Shown: positions 37,696-47,090 of the stretch, one piece after another
Layout of the letters: each line of letters begins with the position of its first letter
Position numbering within the stretch: position 1 is the stretch's first letter
DNA from: Hymenobacter busanensis
Lineage (GTDB): Bacteria; Bacteroidota; Bacteroidia; Cytophagales; Hymenobacteraceae
DNA length: 64,000 nt
Reading direction: 5' to 3'
Assembly (NCBI RefSeq): GCF_008727865.1
Contig: NZ_VTWU01000001.1
Coordinates: 62,001 to 126,000 of the forward strand
Notes under the pieces: model-generated
What the model was told of the DNA's origin: nothing
Seen by the model: the letters and a program-made list of their open reading frames with translations, nothing else
Database searches by the model: none
Position numbers and translations under genes: made by a program

Positions 37696-38568
37696 CTACA
37701 GAAAGCAATACGTAACTACAAACAACAGCAGCCGGTACACGTTGATGAGCAGCCAGAAAAAACCGATGCCCACGGCCAAACCACGCGCTGCGGCCGCGAG
37801 CTTGCCGCTGCCGTAGGTGCGCCGCAGCAGCGCCGCCGACCATACCGCAATGCTGAGCGTGATGATGCTGGTGGCCACCAGGTCGCGGTTGCCGAAACCC
37901 AGGGGATGCGAGGCAAAGCGGTTGATCAGCCAGATCAGGAGCGTGCCCGGCGGAATCATCACCAGCTCTACCAGCAGAATCTGGCTGATGAGGTGCGTCG
38001 CCGTGACGACGTGCTCCAGAAAATAGCGCCGCCGCCGCCAAAACAGGGCCGTCAGCAACACCGCCAATAGCGGAATGAAGGCGAAAATCAGCGTTTTCGA
38101 CAGCACGTTGGCCGAGGCGTTGAACTGCTCGGCCAGCTGCTCGACGGTGGTGCCGCGCCGCTCGGCCAGTCCCCGCATGCGCTCGGCCGCCCAGTTCCCG
38201 TACCAGTTGTCGACGTGGTAGCGCCAGGGCGTGTTAAAAATCTGCAGCTTCAGCCGGTGGGCCGCAAACACGAACACCACGTTGACGACCAGAAACAGCT
38301 GCAGCGGCTTGGGCCAGGGCACCCGCCGGCCCGCCAGCACGTCGGCCGTCATGCGGCCGGGGTGGCGCAGCAGGTCCCAGGCGCCCTTCACCACCTTAAA
38401 ATCGAAGTGCGTGGAGGTGTCCACGGCGTGCTCCAGGAAATGAGCAAGGGAATAGTCGTGGTGGTCGAGGCGCTTTTCGCCGCAGGCATGGCAGAAAGTG
38501 CCCTGGAGCGGCGTGTGGCAGGTAACGCACTGCGTGGTGGTTGCGGGCGGGGCAAGCGTGGCAGACAC
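37696..38568 (-). CDS. DUF3667-type membrane protein with N-terminal zinc ribbon
   Basis: The 290-residue product has a zinc-ribbon-like start, CVTCHTPLQGTFCHACGEKR, followed by HHDYSLAHFLEHAVDTSTHFDFKVVKGAWDLL split over the DUF3667 core (the RHPGRMTADVLAGRR stretch is typical). Four to five hydrophobic helices follow. The family is widespread in Bacteroidota and has no known function. The start codon appears to be GTG at 38568. It is divergent from the polyprenyl synthase gene. The stop lies 49 bases before the hydrolase start on the same strand. Confidence 0.82.
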   Translation of the reverse strand: MSATLAPPATTTQCVTCHTPLQGTFCHACGEKRLDHHDYSLAHFLEHAVDTSTHFDFKVVKGAWDLLRHPGRMTADVLAGRRVPWPKPLQLFLVVNVVFVFAAHRLKLQIFNTPWRYHVDNWYGNWAAERMRGLAERRGTTVEQLAEQFNASANVLSKTLIFAFIPLLAVLLTALFWRRRRYFLEHVVTATHLISQILLVELVMIPPGTLLIWLINRFASHPLGFGNRDLVATSIITLSIAVWSAALLRRTYGSGKLAAAARGLAVGIGFFWLLINVYRLLLFVVTYCFL

Positions 38569-38685
38569 GGCAGAAAGACGGTGGGTGAGAGCAGCGTAAA
38601 GCTAAAAGAATGTGGCCGCCGCCGAATCCCGTCCGAACAAAAACCGCCGCCGCGTGCGTATCATTGCGCCGCCCTTAGCCACCGC

Positions 38686-39675
38686 ATGAAGTTTTCGCTG
38701 GACGATATACAGGCCCCCATTGCGGCCGAGATGCAGGAATTCGAACAGAAATTCCGGCAGTCCATGCAAACGCGGGTGTTGCTGCTCGACAAAATCATGG
38801 GCTACATCATCAAGCGCAAAGGCAAGCAGCTGCGCCCGATGTTCGTGTTTCTGACGGCCCATACCGTGTCCACGAGCCCTGCCGGCCCATTGCCCGAGGC
38901 CACGTTTCGCGGCGCGGCCCTCATCGAGCTGCTGCACACGGCCACGCTCGTGCACGACGATGTGGTGGACGAGTCGAACTACCGCCGGGGCTTCTTTTCC
39001 ATCAACGCGCTCTGGAAAAACAAGATTGCCGTGCTCGTGGGCGACTATCTACTGTCCCGCGGGATGGCGCTGGCGCTGGAAAACGACGACTTTGAGCTGC
39101 TCAAAATCGTGAACAACGCCGTGCGCGAGCTGAGCGAAGGCGAGTTGCTGCAAATCGAAAAAGCCCGCCGCCTCGACATCACCGAGGACGTGTACTTCGA
39201 CATCATCCGCCAGAAAACGGCTTCGCTCATTGCCTCCTGCACGGCCGTGGGCGCCGCTTCGGCCGGCGCCGACAAGGCCACCGTGGAACGGGCCCGGCTC
39301 TTCGGCGAGAAAGTGGGCATGGCCTTCCAGATCAAGGACGACTTGTTCGACTTCGGCACCGACGAAATTGGCAAGCCCGTGGGCATCGACATCAAGGAAA
39401 AAAAGATGACGCTGCCCCTGATTTACGCCTTGAGCCAGGCGTCGTGGCTGAAAAAGCGCCGCATTATCTACAACGTGCAGAACAACGACGGCCGCGCCGA
39501 CCGCGTGCAGGCCGTCATCGAGTTTGTGAAGCAGTCGGGCGGGCTCGACTATGCCGTGCAGCGCATGAAGCAGTACCGCGACGAGGCCCTGGAAATCCTG
39601 CACACGTTTCCTGCTTCGCCCGCCCGCACCTCGCTCCAGCAGCTGATCGACTACACTATTGAGCGTGAAAAGTAG
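38686..39675 (+). CDS. Trans-type polyprenyl diphosphate synthase
   Basis: This enzyme condenses isopentenyl diphosphate with an allylic diphosphate, probably to give the side chain of menaquinone. The 329-residue product carries the first Asp-rich motif DDVVD at 91-95 and the second, DDLFD, at 218-222. KGKQLRPMFVF precedes the first. The chain length cannot be told from sequence, though octaprenyl or heptaprenyl products are usual in this group. ATG 38686 gives the standard N-terminus MKFSLDDIQAPI; the open frame further upstream is antisense to the divergent gene. Confidence 0.93.
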   Translation: MKFSLDDIQAPIAAEMQEFEQKFRQSMQTRVLLLDKIMGYIIKRKGKQLRPMFVFLTAHTVSTSPAGPLPEATFRGAALIELLHTATLVHDDVVDESNYRRGFFSINALWKNKIAVLVGDYLLSRGMALALENDDFELLKIVNNAVRELSEGELLQIEKARRLDITEDVYFDIIRQKTASLIASCTAVGAASAGADKATVERARLFGEKVGMAFQIKDDLFDFGTDEIGKPVGIDIKEKKMTLPLIYALSQASWLKKRRIIYNVQNNDGRADRVQAVIEFVKQSGGLDYAVQRMKQYRDEALEILHTFPASPARTSLQQLIDYTIEREK

Positions 39676-39852
39676 CAGAATCGCCCTGCTTTTATATTGC
39701 TGAATTATAGCTATTTGATTGGGTGAAAGGCGCCTCTGTGCGTTAGCGGGCAGCCGGCCATGCAACCGCGGCTTTGCGTGGTGTCTCGTACAAAGGAGGC
39801 CGGCCCGCCGGCGTGCTTTTCGCTGATTTCGTTCACGTAACCTTCGTTTGCT

Positions 39853-41094
39853 ATGAACCTTACGCTACTCCGCACCGCCACCGTGGCTGTGGCCAGCGCC
39901 GCGCTGCTCACGGCCTGCCACAAGGAAACCGCGGCGCCGGCCGAGGCCGACAACGCGCCCAACCTGCGGCCACTCACCACGCAGGAAACCAAGACCGTAG
40001 GCAGCGCCAACGACTTCGCGTTCCGCTCATTTGGCCGTATCCAGGCCGCCGCACCGGCCGACAACGTGTTCATCTCGCCGCTGAGCATTTCGGCCGCCCT
40101 CACCATGACATACAACGGCGCCGATGGTTCGACCAAAACCGCCATCCGCGAGACGTTGGGCTTTGCCCCGCTCACCGACGACGAAATCAACGAATCGTAC
40201 CAGAGTCTGGTGAGGCTGCTCTCGGGCATCGACCGCACGGTGACGTTTACCTCGGCCAACAGCCTCTGGCACAGCCAACGGTACCAACTGCAGGCGCCCT
40301 TCATCCAGAAAAACACCACCTACTTCGACGCGAAGGTGCAGGGCCTGAATTTTAGCGACGCAGCCGGTTCCTTGTCTGCCATCAACGGCTGGGTAGAGCA
40401 GAAAACCAACGGCAAGATCAAGGACTTGGTGAAGGAAGTGACGCCTTCGCACGTGCTGTTCCTGATCAACGCCATTTACTTCAAAGGCAGCTGGACTACG
40501 GGCTTCGACAAGCAGCTCACGCGCACGGCCAACTTCACGTTGCCCAGCGGCAGCTTCAAGCCGGTGGACATGATGCTGCTGCGCAACGGCCAGTACGCCT
40601 ACTACCAGGATGCCACCAAGCAAGTGGTGGACCTGCCCTACGGCAACCGCCAGTACAGCATGACGCTGGTGCTGCCCAAAGGCACTGCCACGGTGCAAGA
40701 CATAGCCCGCGACCTGAGCAGCCAAAACCTGAGCGCCTGGCTGGGCGCGGCCAGCACCAGCAGCCTCGATTTGTACCTGCCCAAGTTCCGGATGGAGTAC
40801 GAAATCAAGCTCAACGAAACCCTGAAGCAGTTGGGCATGGGCGTGGCCTTCACGGGCCAGGCCAATTTCAGCCGCATGCTGGTGGGGCAGGATAACCTGG
40901 CCATCAGCGAGGTGATGCACAAGTCGTTTGTGGACGTGGACGAAAGCGGCACGGAAGCCGCGGCGGCCACGTCGGTGGGCATCGTTACCACGTCGGTGCC
41001 GCCCAGCGTGCGTTTCGACCGGCCGTTCGTGTTTCTGATTCGCGAGAAGTCGTCCAACGCCATCCTGTTCATCGGCCAGCTCACCAATCCGTAA
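39853..41094 (+). CDS. Lipoprotein serpin family protein
   Basis: The 413-residue product has a lipoprotein signal peptide with lipobox LLTAC and a full serpin fold: NVFISPLSISAALTMTYNGA near the start, FLINAIYFKGSWTTGF in the middle, and the breach region. The reactive-centre hinge is VDESGTEAAAATSVG, with small residues as in inhibitory serpins. The C-terminus FDRPFVFLIREKSSNAILFIGQLTNP (split over strands) is canonical. It is thus probably an inhibitor of a serine or cysteine protease, on the cell surface or in the periplasm. The P1 residue lies in IVTTSVPPS but cannot be fixed. A strong bidirectional hairpin follows. Confidence 0.92.
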   Translation: MNLTLLRTATVAVASAALLTACHKETAAPAEADNAPNLRPLTTQETKTVGSANDFAFRSFGRIQAAAPADNVFISPLSISAALTMTYNGADGSTKTAIRETLGFAPLTDDEINESYQSLVRLLSGIDRTVTFTSANSLWHSQRYQLQAPFIQKNTTYFDAKVQGLNFSDAAGSLSAINGWVEQKTNGKIKDLVKEVTPSHVLFLINAIYFKGSWTTGFDKQLTRTANFTLPSGSFKPVDMMLLRNGQYAYYQDATKQVVDLPYGNRQYSMTLVLPKGTATVQDIARDLSSQNLSAWLGAASTSSLDLYLPKFRMEYEIKLNETLKQLGMGVAFTGQANFSRMLVGQDNLAISEVMHKSFVDVDESGTEAAAATSVGIVTTSVPPSVRFDRPFVFLIREKSSNAILFIGQLTNP

Positions 41095-41117
41095 GCCGAA
41101 TCCGTTGCGGGCAAATC

Positions 41118-41162
41118 AAACGCCCCGGCGCCGATCTGTTGCAGAACGGCGCCGGGGCGTTT
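41118..41162. terminator. Bidirectional terminator between the serpin and the small zinc-ribbon gene
   Basis: A perfect 16-base stem (41118-41133 with 41147-41162), 13-base loop, with A/T runs outside on both strands. The flanking genes converge here. Confidence 0.85.
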
Positions 41163-41186
41163 AGCGTGCTGGGGCTGGTCAGGCGG

Positions 41187-41501
41187 CTAGTGCTGCTCGG
41201 CGGGCGGCACCTGGTAGCTCACCTTGTCGGGCGCCACGTCCGACACGTCGAAGGTCACGCCGTCGAAGGTGCTCTTGATGGTAATTTCGTGCGTCATGTC
41301 GCAGCCCGGGCATTTGATTTCCTCGGTTTCGAACTGCCCATCGTCTTCGGTGGAATTGGCCAGGTGGTCGGCGGCCGGAATGCCGATGAGGTCGGTGAAT
41401 ACCTCCGTCTGGCACTTATTGCACTCAAACTTGAGGCCGACGGTGTGGCCCTGCAAGTCGGTGAGAGCGGCGGGCGAGTTGGGTTTCTGCTGAATCCACA
41501 T
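41187..41501 (-). CDS. Small protein with two CxxC pairs
   Basis: The 104-residue cytoplasmic protein starts at ATG 41501 (MWIQQKPNSPAALTDLQG). It has CNKCQTEV and, later, CPGCDMTHEI, which together could bind one zinc. It is acidic and ends with PPAEQH. I do not recognise a family. It lies tail-to-tail with the serpin gene and has a 200-base GC-rich gap to the P450 gene upstream, in which I see no other gene. Confidence 0.6.
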   Translation of the reverse strand: MWIQQKPNSPAALTDLQGHTVGLKFECNKCQTEVFTDLIGIPAADHLANSTEDDGQFETEEIKCPGCDMTHEITIKSTFDGVTFDVSDVAPDKVSYQVPPAEQH

Positions 41502-41701
41502 ACGGGAGCGGGGTTTGGTTGGGAAGAAAGAACGCGGCGAACAAGCCGGCCTGCGGCGAAGCTGCGGGCCGTGTACGGGCATACGCACGGCGCCGCGAAA
41601 AGGGTAGCGCCCCGGGCCTTCGGCCGCTGTTCTCGGGGCGCAGCCGTTGGCGGCGTGCCGGGCATGAAGTACTTTCAAGGCCGGTATTACCGCATTTTGC
41701 T

Positions 41702-43096
41702 ATGTCTGCTGCTTCGCCCGCTATTACTCCGTTGCCGCGCGTGCCACGCCTGGTTTCGTTTCGCAACTCCGTCGCCCTGGCCGGCAACCCCATCCCGGTT
41801 ATGAACGCCTACCTCGATGCGTACGGCGACACGGTGAGCCTGTATCTGGGCGGCGTGCGGCCCATGCTGCTCACCCGCGACCCGGGCCTGATGCAGCACA
41901 TCCTGCAGAGAAACCACCGCAACTACCCCAAGTCGGAGTTGTCGCACGGCATTGCGCGCTACCTCGGCCAGGGCCTGCTCACCTCCGAGGGCAGCTACTG
42001 GCTGCAGCAGCGCCGTCTCATTCAGCCCGGCTTCCACCGCCAGCGCCTCGCGGCCCTCACCGATTTGATGCTGGGCGTCATCGAGGAAAGCCTAGAGCCG
42101 CTGGCCGCGCAGGCGGCCCGGCAGGGCGGCAGCGTGACAGTGGAAGTGCACGAGCTGATGACGGCCACTGCGTTTCGCATCATGGCCCGCTCGGTGTTCA
42201 GCACCAGCATGAGCGAGGCCGAGCTGCAGCGCCTGGCCGAGCTGCTGACGCTCAATCAGGCGTTTTACGTGCGCACTGTGCGCCAGCCCTACCTGCGCCC
42301 CTGGCTGCAGCTGAGCGGCCAATACCGCCACCACGACCGGCTGGCCACCGAAATGCGCGGCCTCGTGCGGCACTATATTCAGCAGCGCCAACAAGCCCAG
42401 GCCGCCGGCGCCCCCGCGCCCAACGACCTGCTGCAAATGCTGCTCGACGCCCGCTACGAAGACACCGGGGAGCCCATGACCGAGGAGCAGGTGCTCGACG
42501 AAGCCGCCATTTTGCTGGTGGCCGGCCACGAAACTTCCGCCAACGCCCTGTCTTGGCTGTGGTACCTGCTGGCCCGCCACCCCGCCGAAGCCGCCCGCGT
42601 GCGCGCCGAGCTGCAGGCCGTGCTCGGCGACCGAAGCCCCGGCTTTGCCGACTTGCCCGCGCTGCCCTACTCGATGCAGGTGCTGCAGGAAACCCTGCGC
42701 CTGTACCCGCCCGCCTGGATTATGGACCGCGTGGCCCAGCACGACGACGACTACAACGGTCTGCCGCTGCCCAAAGGCACCCTGATTTCCGCCTACGTGT
42801 ACGGGGCCCACCACTTGCCCCGGCTTTGGGAGGAGCCCGAAGCTTTCCGGCCGGCGCGCTTCGGCAAAGACAACCCGCGCGAGCAACCCGCCTACGCCTA
42901 TCTGCCCTTCGGCGGTGGGCCGCGCCAGTGCATCGGCAACCAGTTTGCCCTCACCGAAATGCAACTGGTGCTCCTCGAAACCCTGCGCCGCTTCGACGTG
43001 GAACTGCTCGACGACGCGCATCCCGGCCTGCGGCCGCTCATCACCCTGCGCCCGCGCAACCCCATTCGGCTGCGGTTTCGGCTGCTCCGTGGGTAG
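41702..43096 (+). CDS. Cytochrome P450
   Basis: This is a cytoplasmic haem monooxygenase. The 464-residue product has all landmarks: the I-helix AGHETSAN, the ExxR motif in ETLRLYPPAW, and the haem loop FGGGPRQCIGNQ with axial ligand C410. There is no membrane anchor and no fused reductase, so it needs separate redox partners that are not in this window. The pattern resembles CYP102-like or other fatty-acid or terpene hydroxylases, but substrate cannot be told. ATG 41702 is preferred, as the upstream extension is GC-rich and unlike P450. A near-consensus -7 box ends 2 bases before it. Confidence 0.93.
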   Translation: MSAASPAITPLPRVPRLVSFRNSVALAGNPIPVMNAYLDAYGDTVSLYLGGVRPMLLTRDPGLMQHILQRNHRNYPKSELSHGIARYLGQGLLTSEGSYWLQQRRLIQPGFHRQRLAALTDLMLGVIEESLEPLAAQAARQGGSVTVEVHELMTATAFRIMARSVFSTSMSEAELQRLAELLTLNQAFYVRTVRQPYLRPWLQLSGQYRHHDRLATEMRGLVRHYIQQRQQAQAAGAPAPNDLLQMLLDARYEDTGEPMTEEQVLDEAAILLVAGHETSANALSWLWYLLARHPAEAARVRAELQAVLGDRSPGFADLPALPYSMQVLQETLRLYPPAWIMDRVAQHDDDYNGLPLPKGTLISAYVYGAHHLPRLWEEPEAFRPARFGKDNPREQPAYAYLPFGGGPRQCIGNQFALTEMQLVLLETLRRFDVELLDDAHPGLRPLITLRPRNPIRLRFRLLRG

Positions 43097-43125
43097 GGGG
43101 TATTACACTGCCTGTGCCACAGGTG

Positions 43126-43158
43126 TTTGCAGCGAAGCCCCTGAAACTCGCACCTTTG
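43126..43158 (+). promoter_or_regulatory. Candidate promoter of the hybrid histidine kinase
   Basis: TTTG (43126-43129), 21 bases, then CACCTTTG (43151-43158), one mismatch to TAnnTTTG. The ATG lies 62 bases after the box. Confidence 0.45.
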
Positions 43159-43220
43159 TGGTGGCCGCGCTTCGGGCATGCCACCGAGGCCGCCATTCTG
43201 CTGCCCTTCGTTGCCATTGC

Positions 43221-45149
43221 ATGACCATCCCTTCCACCACCGGGCCCCTGCCGCAGTCGTTGCCCGCGGCCCACGCCGAAATAGAGGCCTTGCGCACCGC
43301 CTTAGCCGAGCAGCTGGCTTTGGCCCGCATTCCAACGCAGAACCCCAACCCGGTTTACCGCTTAGGTCCTAACGAGCAGCGGCTGTTTGCCAATCCGGCG
43401 GCCGAAAAGCTGGCCGCCGAACTCCGCCCCGCCGATCTGGCGGCCGGTCGGGCGCAGGCGTTTGGGTGGGCCATGGAAGCCCTGACCACCGGCGAAAACA
43501 TGCAGCGCCAGTTGCAGGTGGGCGAACGGTTTTTTGCGGCGCACATCGTGCCGTTTCCGGCCGAGCAGTACGTGAACATGTACCTGACGGAGCAAACGGC
43601 CCTGGTAGTAGCACAGCGGGAGCAAGCAGCCCAACAGACCTTTACCCAACAGGTGCTCGATGCAGTGCCGGTGCTGGTGTACGTGCGCGATGCGGCCGGC
43701 AACTACGTGTTTCAGAATGCCACCACCCGGCAGCTGGGCGAGCAACTCGCCACCAGCACCCCCACGCCCGAAGTAGCCGCGCAGCAAGCCCAGCAATTGG
43801 CGCACTACGATGCCGTGGATGCGCAGGTGCTGGCCAGCGGCCGGCAGCTGGTGGTGGAAGACGAAATGACCTTGCCCACCGGCGAAACCCGCTGCCTGCA
43901 CACCATCAAGCAGCCCCTGCACTGGGGCAACGGTGCCGCGCACGTGCTGGGCGTGAGTGCCGACGTGACGGACCTGAAGCGCGCTACGGAAGCCGCCACC
44001 GCAGCCGCGAAGGCCCGGGAGAACTTCTTGTCTAACATGAGCCACGAAATTCGCACGCCCCTCAACGGCGTGCTGGGCATGGCCGGGCAACTCGCCAAAA
44101 CGCCTCTGAATGCCCGGCAGCAGGAACTACTGAGCATCATTCGCACCTCGGGCCAGCACTTGCTGGGCGTCATCAACGACGTGCTCGACATGGCCAAAAT
44201 CACCTCCGGCAAGCTGGAACTGGCCCACGAGCCCTTCGACGTGTGCGAAATGCTCTTTCAGGCCGCGCAGCCGCTTTTTGTGCAGGCGCAGGAAAAAGGC
44301 ATTGAGGTCGAGGCAATTCGCTTGCACGAGTCGTGCCCGAACCCGCGCGTGCTGGGCGACGCGCACCGGCTTAGCCAGATCATCCTCAACCTGTTTTCCA
44401 ACGCCATTAAGTTCACGCCCCCGGGCGGGCACATTACGGCGGGCGGCTATCAGGTGGCCGAAACGGCTGACTCGCTTACCGTGGAATTCCGCTTCAGCGA
44501 CACCGGCGTGGGCATTGCACCCGAGAAGCTGGAACGCATCTTCGAGAGCTTTACCCAAGCCTACGCCGACACTTCGCGGCATTTCGGCGGTACCGGCCTG
44601 GGCCTCACCATCAGCCGGGCCCTGGTGGAGCGCATGGGCGGCACGCTGACGGTGGAAAGTGAGCTTGGCAAGGGCAGTACCTTCGCCTTTCGCCTGACGC
44701 TGCCCCGCGCCGCCGACGAGCCGTCGGTGGTGGCCGCTGCCTCCGCCTACGACACAGGCGTGCTGCGCGGCAAGCGGCTGCTGCTGGTGGAAGACAACGA
44801 AATCAACCGCTTGGTAGCGCGCCTGCTGCTCGAAGACTGGGGCGTGTCGCTCGACGAGGCCGAAGACGGTGCCACGGGCATTGCGCGCGCCGTCGAAACC
44901 GACTACGACGTGATTCTGATGGACATTCAGATGCCGGGCATGAACGGCCTGGAAGCCACGGCCGCCATTCGGGCCTTGCCCAACCCCGCGCGGGCCGCCG
45001 TGCCCATTCTGGCCCTCACGGCCAACGTGTTTCAAAGCGACACCGACCAGTACCTGGCCGCCGGCATGAACGACTGCGTGGGCAAACCGTTTGATGAAGC
45101 CGAGCTATTCAGCAAACTGGCCGCGTTGGTAATGAAGAACGAGCAGTGA
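43221..45149 (+). CDS. Hybrid sensor histidine kinase / response regulator
   Basis: The 642-residue product is cytoplasmic, with no clear membrane helix. Residues about 30-130 form a degenerate PAS-like region, and 140-260 a PAS domain (VLDAVPVLVYVRDAAGNYVFQN). The HisKA helix has H275 in MSHEIRTPLNGVLGM. The HATPase domain has NLFSNAIKFTPPGG, DTGVGIAP and GGTGLGLTISRALVERMGG. The C-terminal receiver has D568 in ILMDIQMPGMNGLEA. There is no output domain, so phosphate is probably relayed to a separate protein. The 5' start MTIPSTTGPLPQ was chosen; the open frame continues upstream into the P450 end. Confidence 0.92.
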   Translation: MTIPSTTGPLPQSLPAAHAEIEALRTALAEQLALARIPTQNPNPVYRLGPNEQRLFANPAAEKLAAELRPADLAAGRAQAFGWAMEALTTGENMQRQLQVGERFFAAHIVPFPAEQYVNMYLTEQTALVVAQREQAAQQTFTQQVLDAVPVLVYVRDAAGNYVFQNATTRQLGEQLATSTPTPEVAAQQAQQLAHYDAVDAQVLASGRQLVVEDEMTLPTGETRCLHTIKQPLHWGNGAAHVLGVSADVTDLKRATEAATAAAKARENFLSNMSHEIRTPLNGVLGMAGQLAKTPLNARQQELLSIIRTSGQHLLGVINDVLDMAKITSGKLELAHEPFDVCEMLFQAAQPLFVQAQEKGIEVEAIRLHESCPNPRVLGDAHRLSQIILNLFSNAIKFTPPGGHITAGGYQVAETADSLTVEFRFSDTGVGIAPEKLERIFESFTQAYADTSRHFGGTGLGLTISRALVERMGGTLTVESELGKGSTFAFRLTLPRAADEPSVVAAASAYDTGVLRGKRLLLVEDNEINRLVARLLLEDWGVSLDEAEDGATGIARAVETDYDVILMDIQMPGMNGLEATAAIRALPNPARAAVPILALTANVFQSDTDQYLAAGMNDCVGKPFDEAELFSKLAALVMKNEQ

Positions 45150-45197
45150 GGAATTGGTGCAACCGTGCCGTTAGCCCGGCCTAGCCATTCCTCACTG
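45144..45197. repeat. Inverted repeat formed by two convergent gene ends
   Basis: CAGTGAGGAAT (45144-45154) and its inverse (45187-45197) overlap the stop codons of the hybrid kinase and the metallo-hydrolase, which lie tail-to-tail. It may serve as a bidirectional terminator, though T runs are weak. Confidence 0.5.
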
Positions 45198-46316
45198 CCA
45201 CCAATGAGTCTGGGGCAAGGGGCTGCCGTTTAGCGTAACGGGCTGGCCGAGCAAGGGCGTGGCAATGGGCAGCTGGCGTTGCGTAGCGGCCGCCACGGCG
45301 CGTTGCACAGGGTCGTTCCAGGCGTGGTTGGCTTCGGTGAAGGCGCCCCAGTGCACGGGCAGCATCACGCGGGCCCGCACGTCGTGGGCGGCCTGCACCG
45401 ACTGCTCGGGCATCATGTGAATCTGCGCCCAATCGGCGTCGTATTGCCCGCATTCCACCAGCGCCAGGTCGAAGGGGCCGTGCTGCCGGCCAATGGCCTG
45501 GAAGTGCGGCCCGTAGCCACCGTCGCCGCTGTAAAACACCCGCTGCGTGGCCGACTTAATAACCCAAGACGACCACGAGGTGGAATTGCGGTTGGTGAGG
45601 CCGCGGCCCGAAAAATGTCGGGCCGGCGTGCTCACAATGGTTAGCCCCGGCACCTGCACCGAGTCGTTCCAATCCAGCTCCTGCACCCGCTCGGGCGCCA
45701 CGCCCCAGGCCAGCAGGTGCGCGCCCACGCCCAGCGGCACATAGAAATGCGCAGTTTTGTCTTTCAGCCGCCGAATGGTCTGGTAGTCGAGGTGGTCGTA
45801 GTGGTCGTGCGAAATCAGCACCGCGTCGATGGGCGGCAGCTGCTCGGCCGTAATGGCCAGCTGCGGGTTGTAGCGGTTGGGCGTCACCCACGACAGCGGA
45901 CCCATGTCGACGCTCAGCATGGGGTCGAATAGAATGTTGCGGCCGGCTATTTCCACCAGGCTGGCCGAGTGCCCGAACCACGTCACGCGGAGCGCCCCGG
46001 CGGGTTTGTGCACAATAGCGAGCGAATCGAGCGGCTGCATGGGCAGCGGGCCGGGCGGGTTGCGGTTGGGCGCCTTGCCGAACAGGAACTTCCACATCAC
46101 AGCGGCCGTGCCGCGCCCGGTCATCACCTCGGTGGGCAGCAGGTTCTGAAATTCACCGTCGTGGTAGTGGCCCGATTTGGCGTAGGCCGCCCGTTGGGCT
46201 TTGGTGGGCTTGCCGCCCAGCTCGGGGCTGAGGTTGGCAAATGCGACGCCCGCCAGCAGCAGAAAAACAACCAGGCTGGCGGCCAGCCGCCCAAGGAGTC
46301 GGAGGGGTTTGCGCAT
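45192..46316 (-). CDS. Metallo-beta-lactamase-fold hydrolase (NAPE-PLD/UlaG-like)
   Basis: The 374-residue product has an N-terminal hydrophobic helix (VVFLLLAGVAF), so it is anchored or secreted. The di-zinc motif SHDHYDHLD is at the centre, with FSGDGGYGPHF and PVHWGAF supplying later ligands. VTWFGHSASLVEI begins the fold. This arrangement is that of the NAPE-PLD/UlaG-like group that hydrolyses phosphodiester or lactone bonds. The substrate is unknown. ATG 46316 gives a basic start (MRKPLRLLGR) before the hydrophobic helix. Confidence 0.88.
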   Translation of the reverse strand: MRKPLRLLGRLAASLVVFLLLAGVAFANLSPELGGKPTKAQRAAYAKSGHYHDGEFQNLLPTEVMTGRGTAAVMWKFLFGKAPNRNPPGPLPMQPLDSLAIVHKPAGALRVTWFGHSASLVEIAGRNILFDPMLSVDMGPLSWVTPNRYNPQLAITAEQLPPIDAVLISHDHYDHLDYQTIRRLKDKTAHFYVPLGVGAHLLAWGVAPERVQELDWNDSVQVPGLTIVSTPARHFSGRGLTNRNSTSWSSWVIKSATQRVFYSGDGGYGPHFQAIGRQHGPFDLALVECGQYDADWAQIHMMPEQSVQAAHDVRARVMLPVHWGAFTEANHAWNDPVQRAVAAATQRQLPIATPLLGQPVTLNGSPLPQTHWWQ

Positions 46317-46496
46317 ACGTGAGGTAATGCCGGCCTGCGGTGCCGAAGTGTACGGCAAGGTAGTCGGGAGAGTGCGACAAATACTTTATTTCGGGGCGCG
46401 TGGTGTGGGCCAGTTCCGTTCCCCCTGCCTGTTTGCTTGGGCAGGGGAAACGGAACCGGCCAACGCCGAAATCGGCCGCCGGCTCGCCCTTTTTTC

Positions 46497-46504
46497 TAGT
46501 TTTG
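46497..46504 (+). promoter_or_regulatory. -7 box abutting the GNAT start
   Basis: TAGTTTTG, an exact TAnnTTTG, ends 4 bases before the ATG at 46509. A transcript from it would be leaderless or nearly so. No TTTG is seen at the -33 position. Confidence 0.4.
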
Positions 46505-46508
46505 CCGC

Positions 46509-47072
46509 ATGCAGCTGCTCAACCTCCTCGACGCGCCGACGCTAACGGTGCCCCAACTCGAAACGCCGGACCTGATTCTGCGCGGCCCGCGCATCGACGA
46601 CCTGCCCGAGGCCGTGGCCATGCACCAGGAACCGGATTTTTACCGCTTCCTGGGCGGCAAGCCCCATTCCGAAGAAGACGTGTGGCGCCGCATGCTCTCC
46701 CACACGGGGCACTGGGCCATGTTGGGCTACGGCTCGTGGGCAATCGAGGAAAAAGCCACCGGCCGTTTTGTGGGCACCGTGGGCTTCTTCGACGTGCAAC
46801 GCGACCTGACGCCCTCCATCAAGGGCGTGCCCGAAGCCGGCTGGGTGCTGGCGCCCCGCCTGCACGGCCGCGGCTACGCCAGCCAGGCCCTGACGGCCGC
46901 CCACACCTGGGCCGACGAACATCTGCCCACGCCGCGCACCGTCTGCATCATCGACCCCGATAACGCGGCGTCGCTGCGCCTGGCCCACAAGTTTGGCTAC
47001 CGCGAATTCGCCCGCTCGCCCTACCACGAGGCCGACATCGTGCTGCTGGAACGGGTTCGGTCCGAGCAGTAG
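46509..47072 (+). CDS. GNAT family N-acetyltransferase (RimJ/RimL type)
   Basis: This is a cytoplasmic acetyl-CoA-dependent acetyltransferase. The 187-residue product has the RimJ/RimL pattern: an N-terminal strand TPDLILRGPRIDDL, WAIEEKATGRFVGTVGFFD, the acetyl-CoA loop GWVLAPRLHGRGYASQAL, and the end strand DPDNAASLRLAHKFGYREF. The substrate may be a protein N-terminus or a small amine; sequence does not tell. The start is very near a -7 box. A strong bidirectional hairpin follows. Confidence 0.9.
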   Translation: MQLLNLLDAPTLTVPQLETPDLILRGPRIDDLPEAVAMHQEPDFYRFLGGKPHSEEDVWRRMLSHTGHWAMLGYGSWAIEEKATGRFVGTVGFFDVQRDLTPSIKGVPEAGWVLAPRLHGRGYASQALTAAHTWADEHLPTPRTVCIIDPDNAASLRLAHKFGYREFARSPYHEADIVLLERVRSEQ

Positions 47073-47090
47073 GCGCACTGCCGGCTCAAC

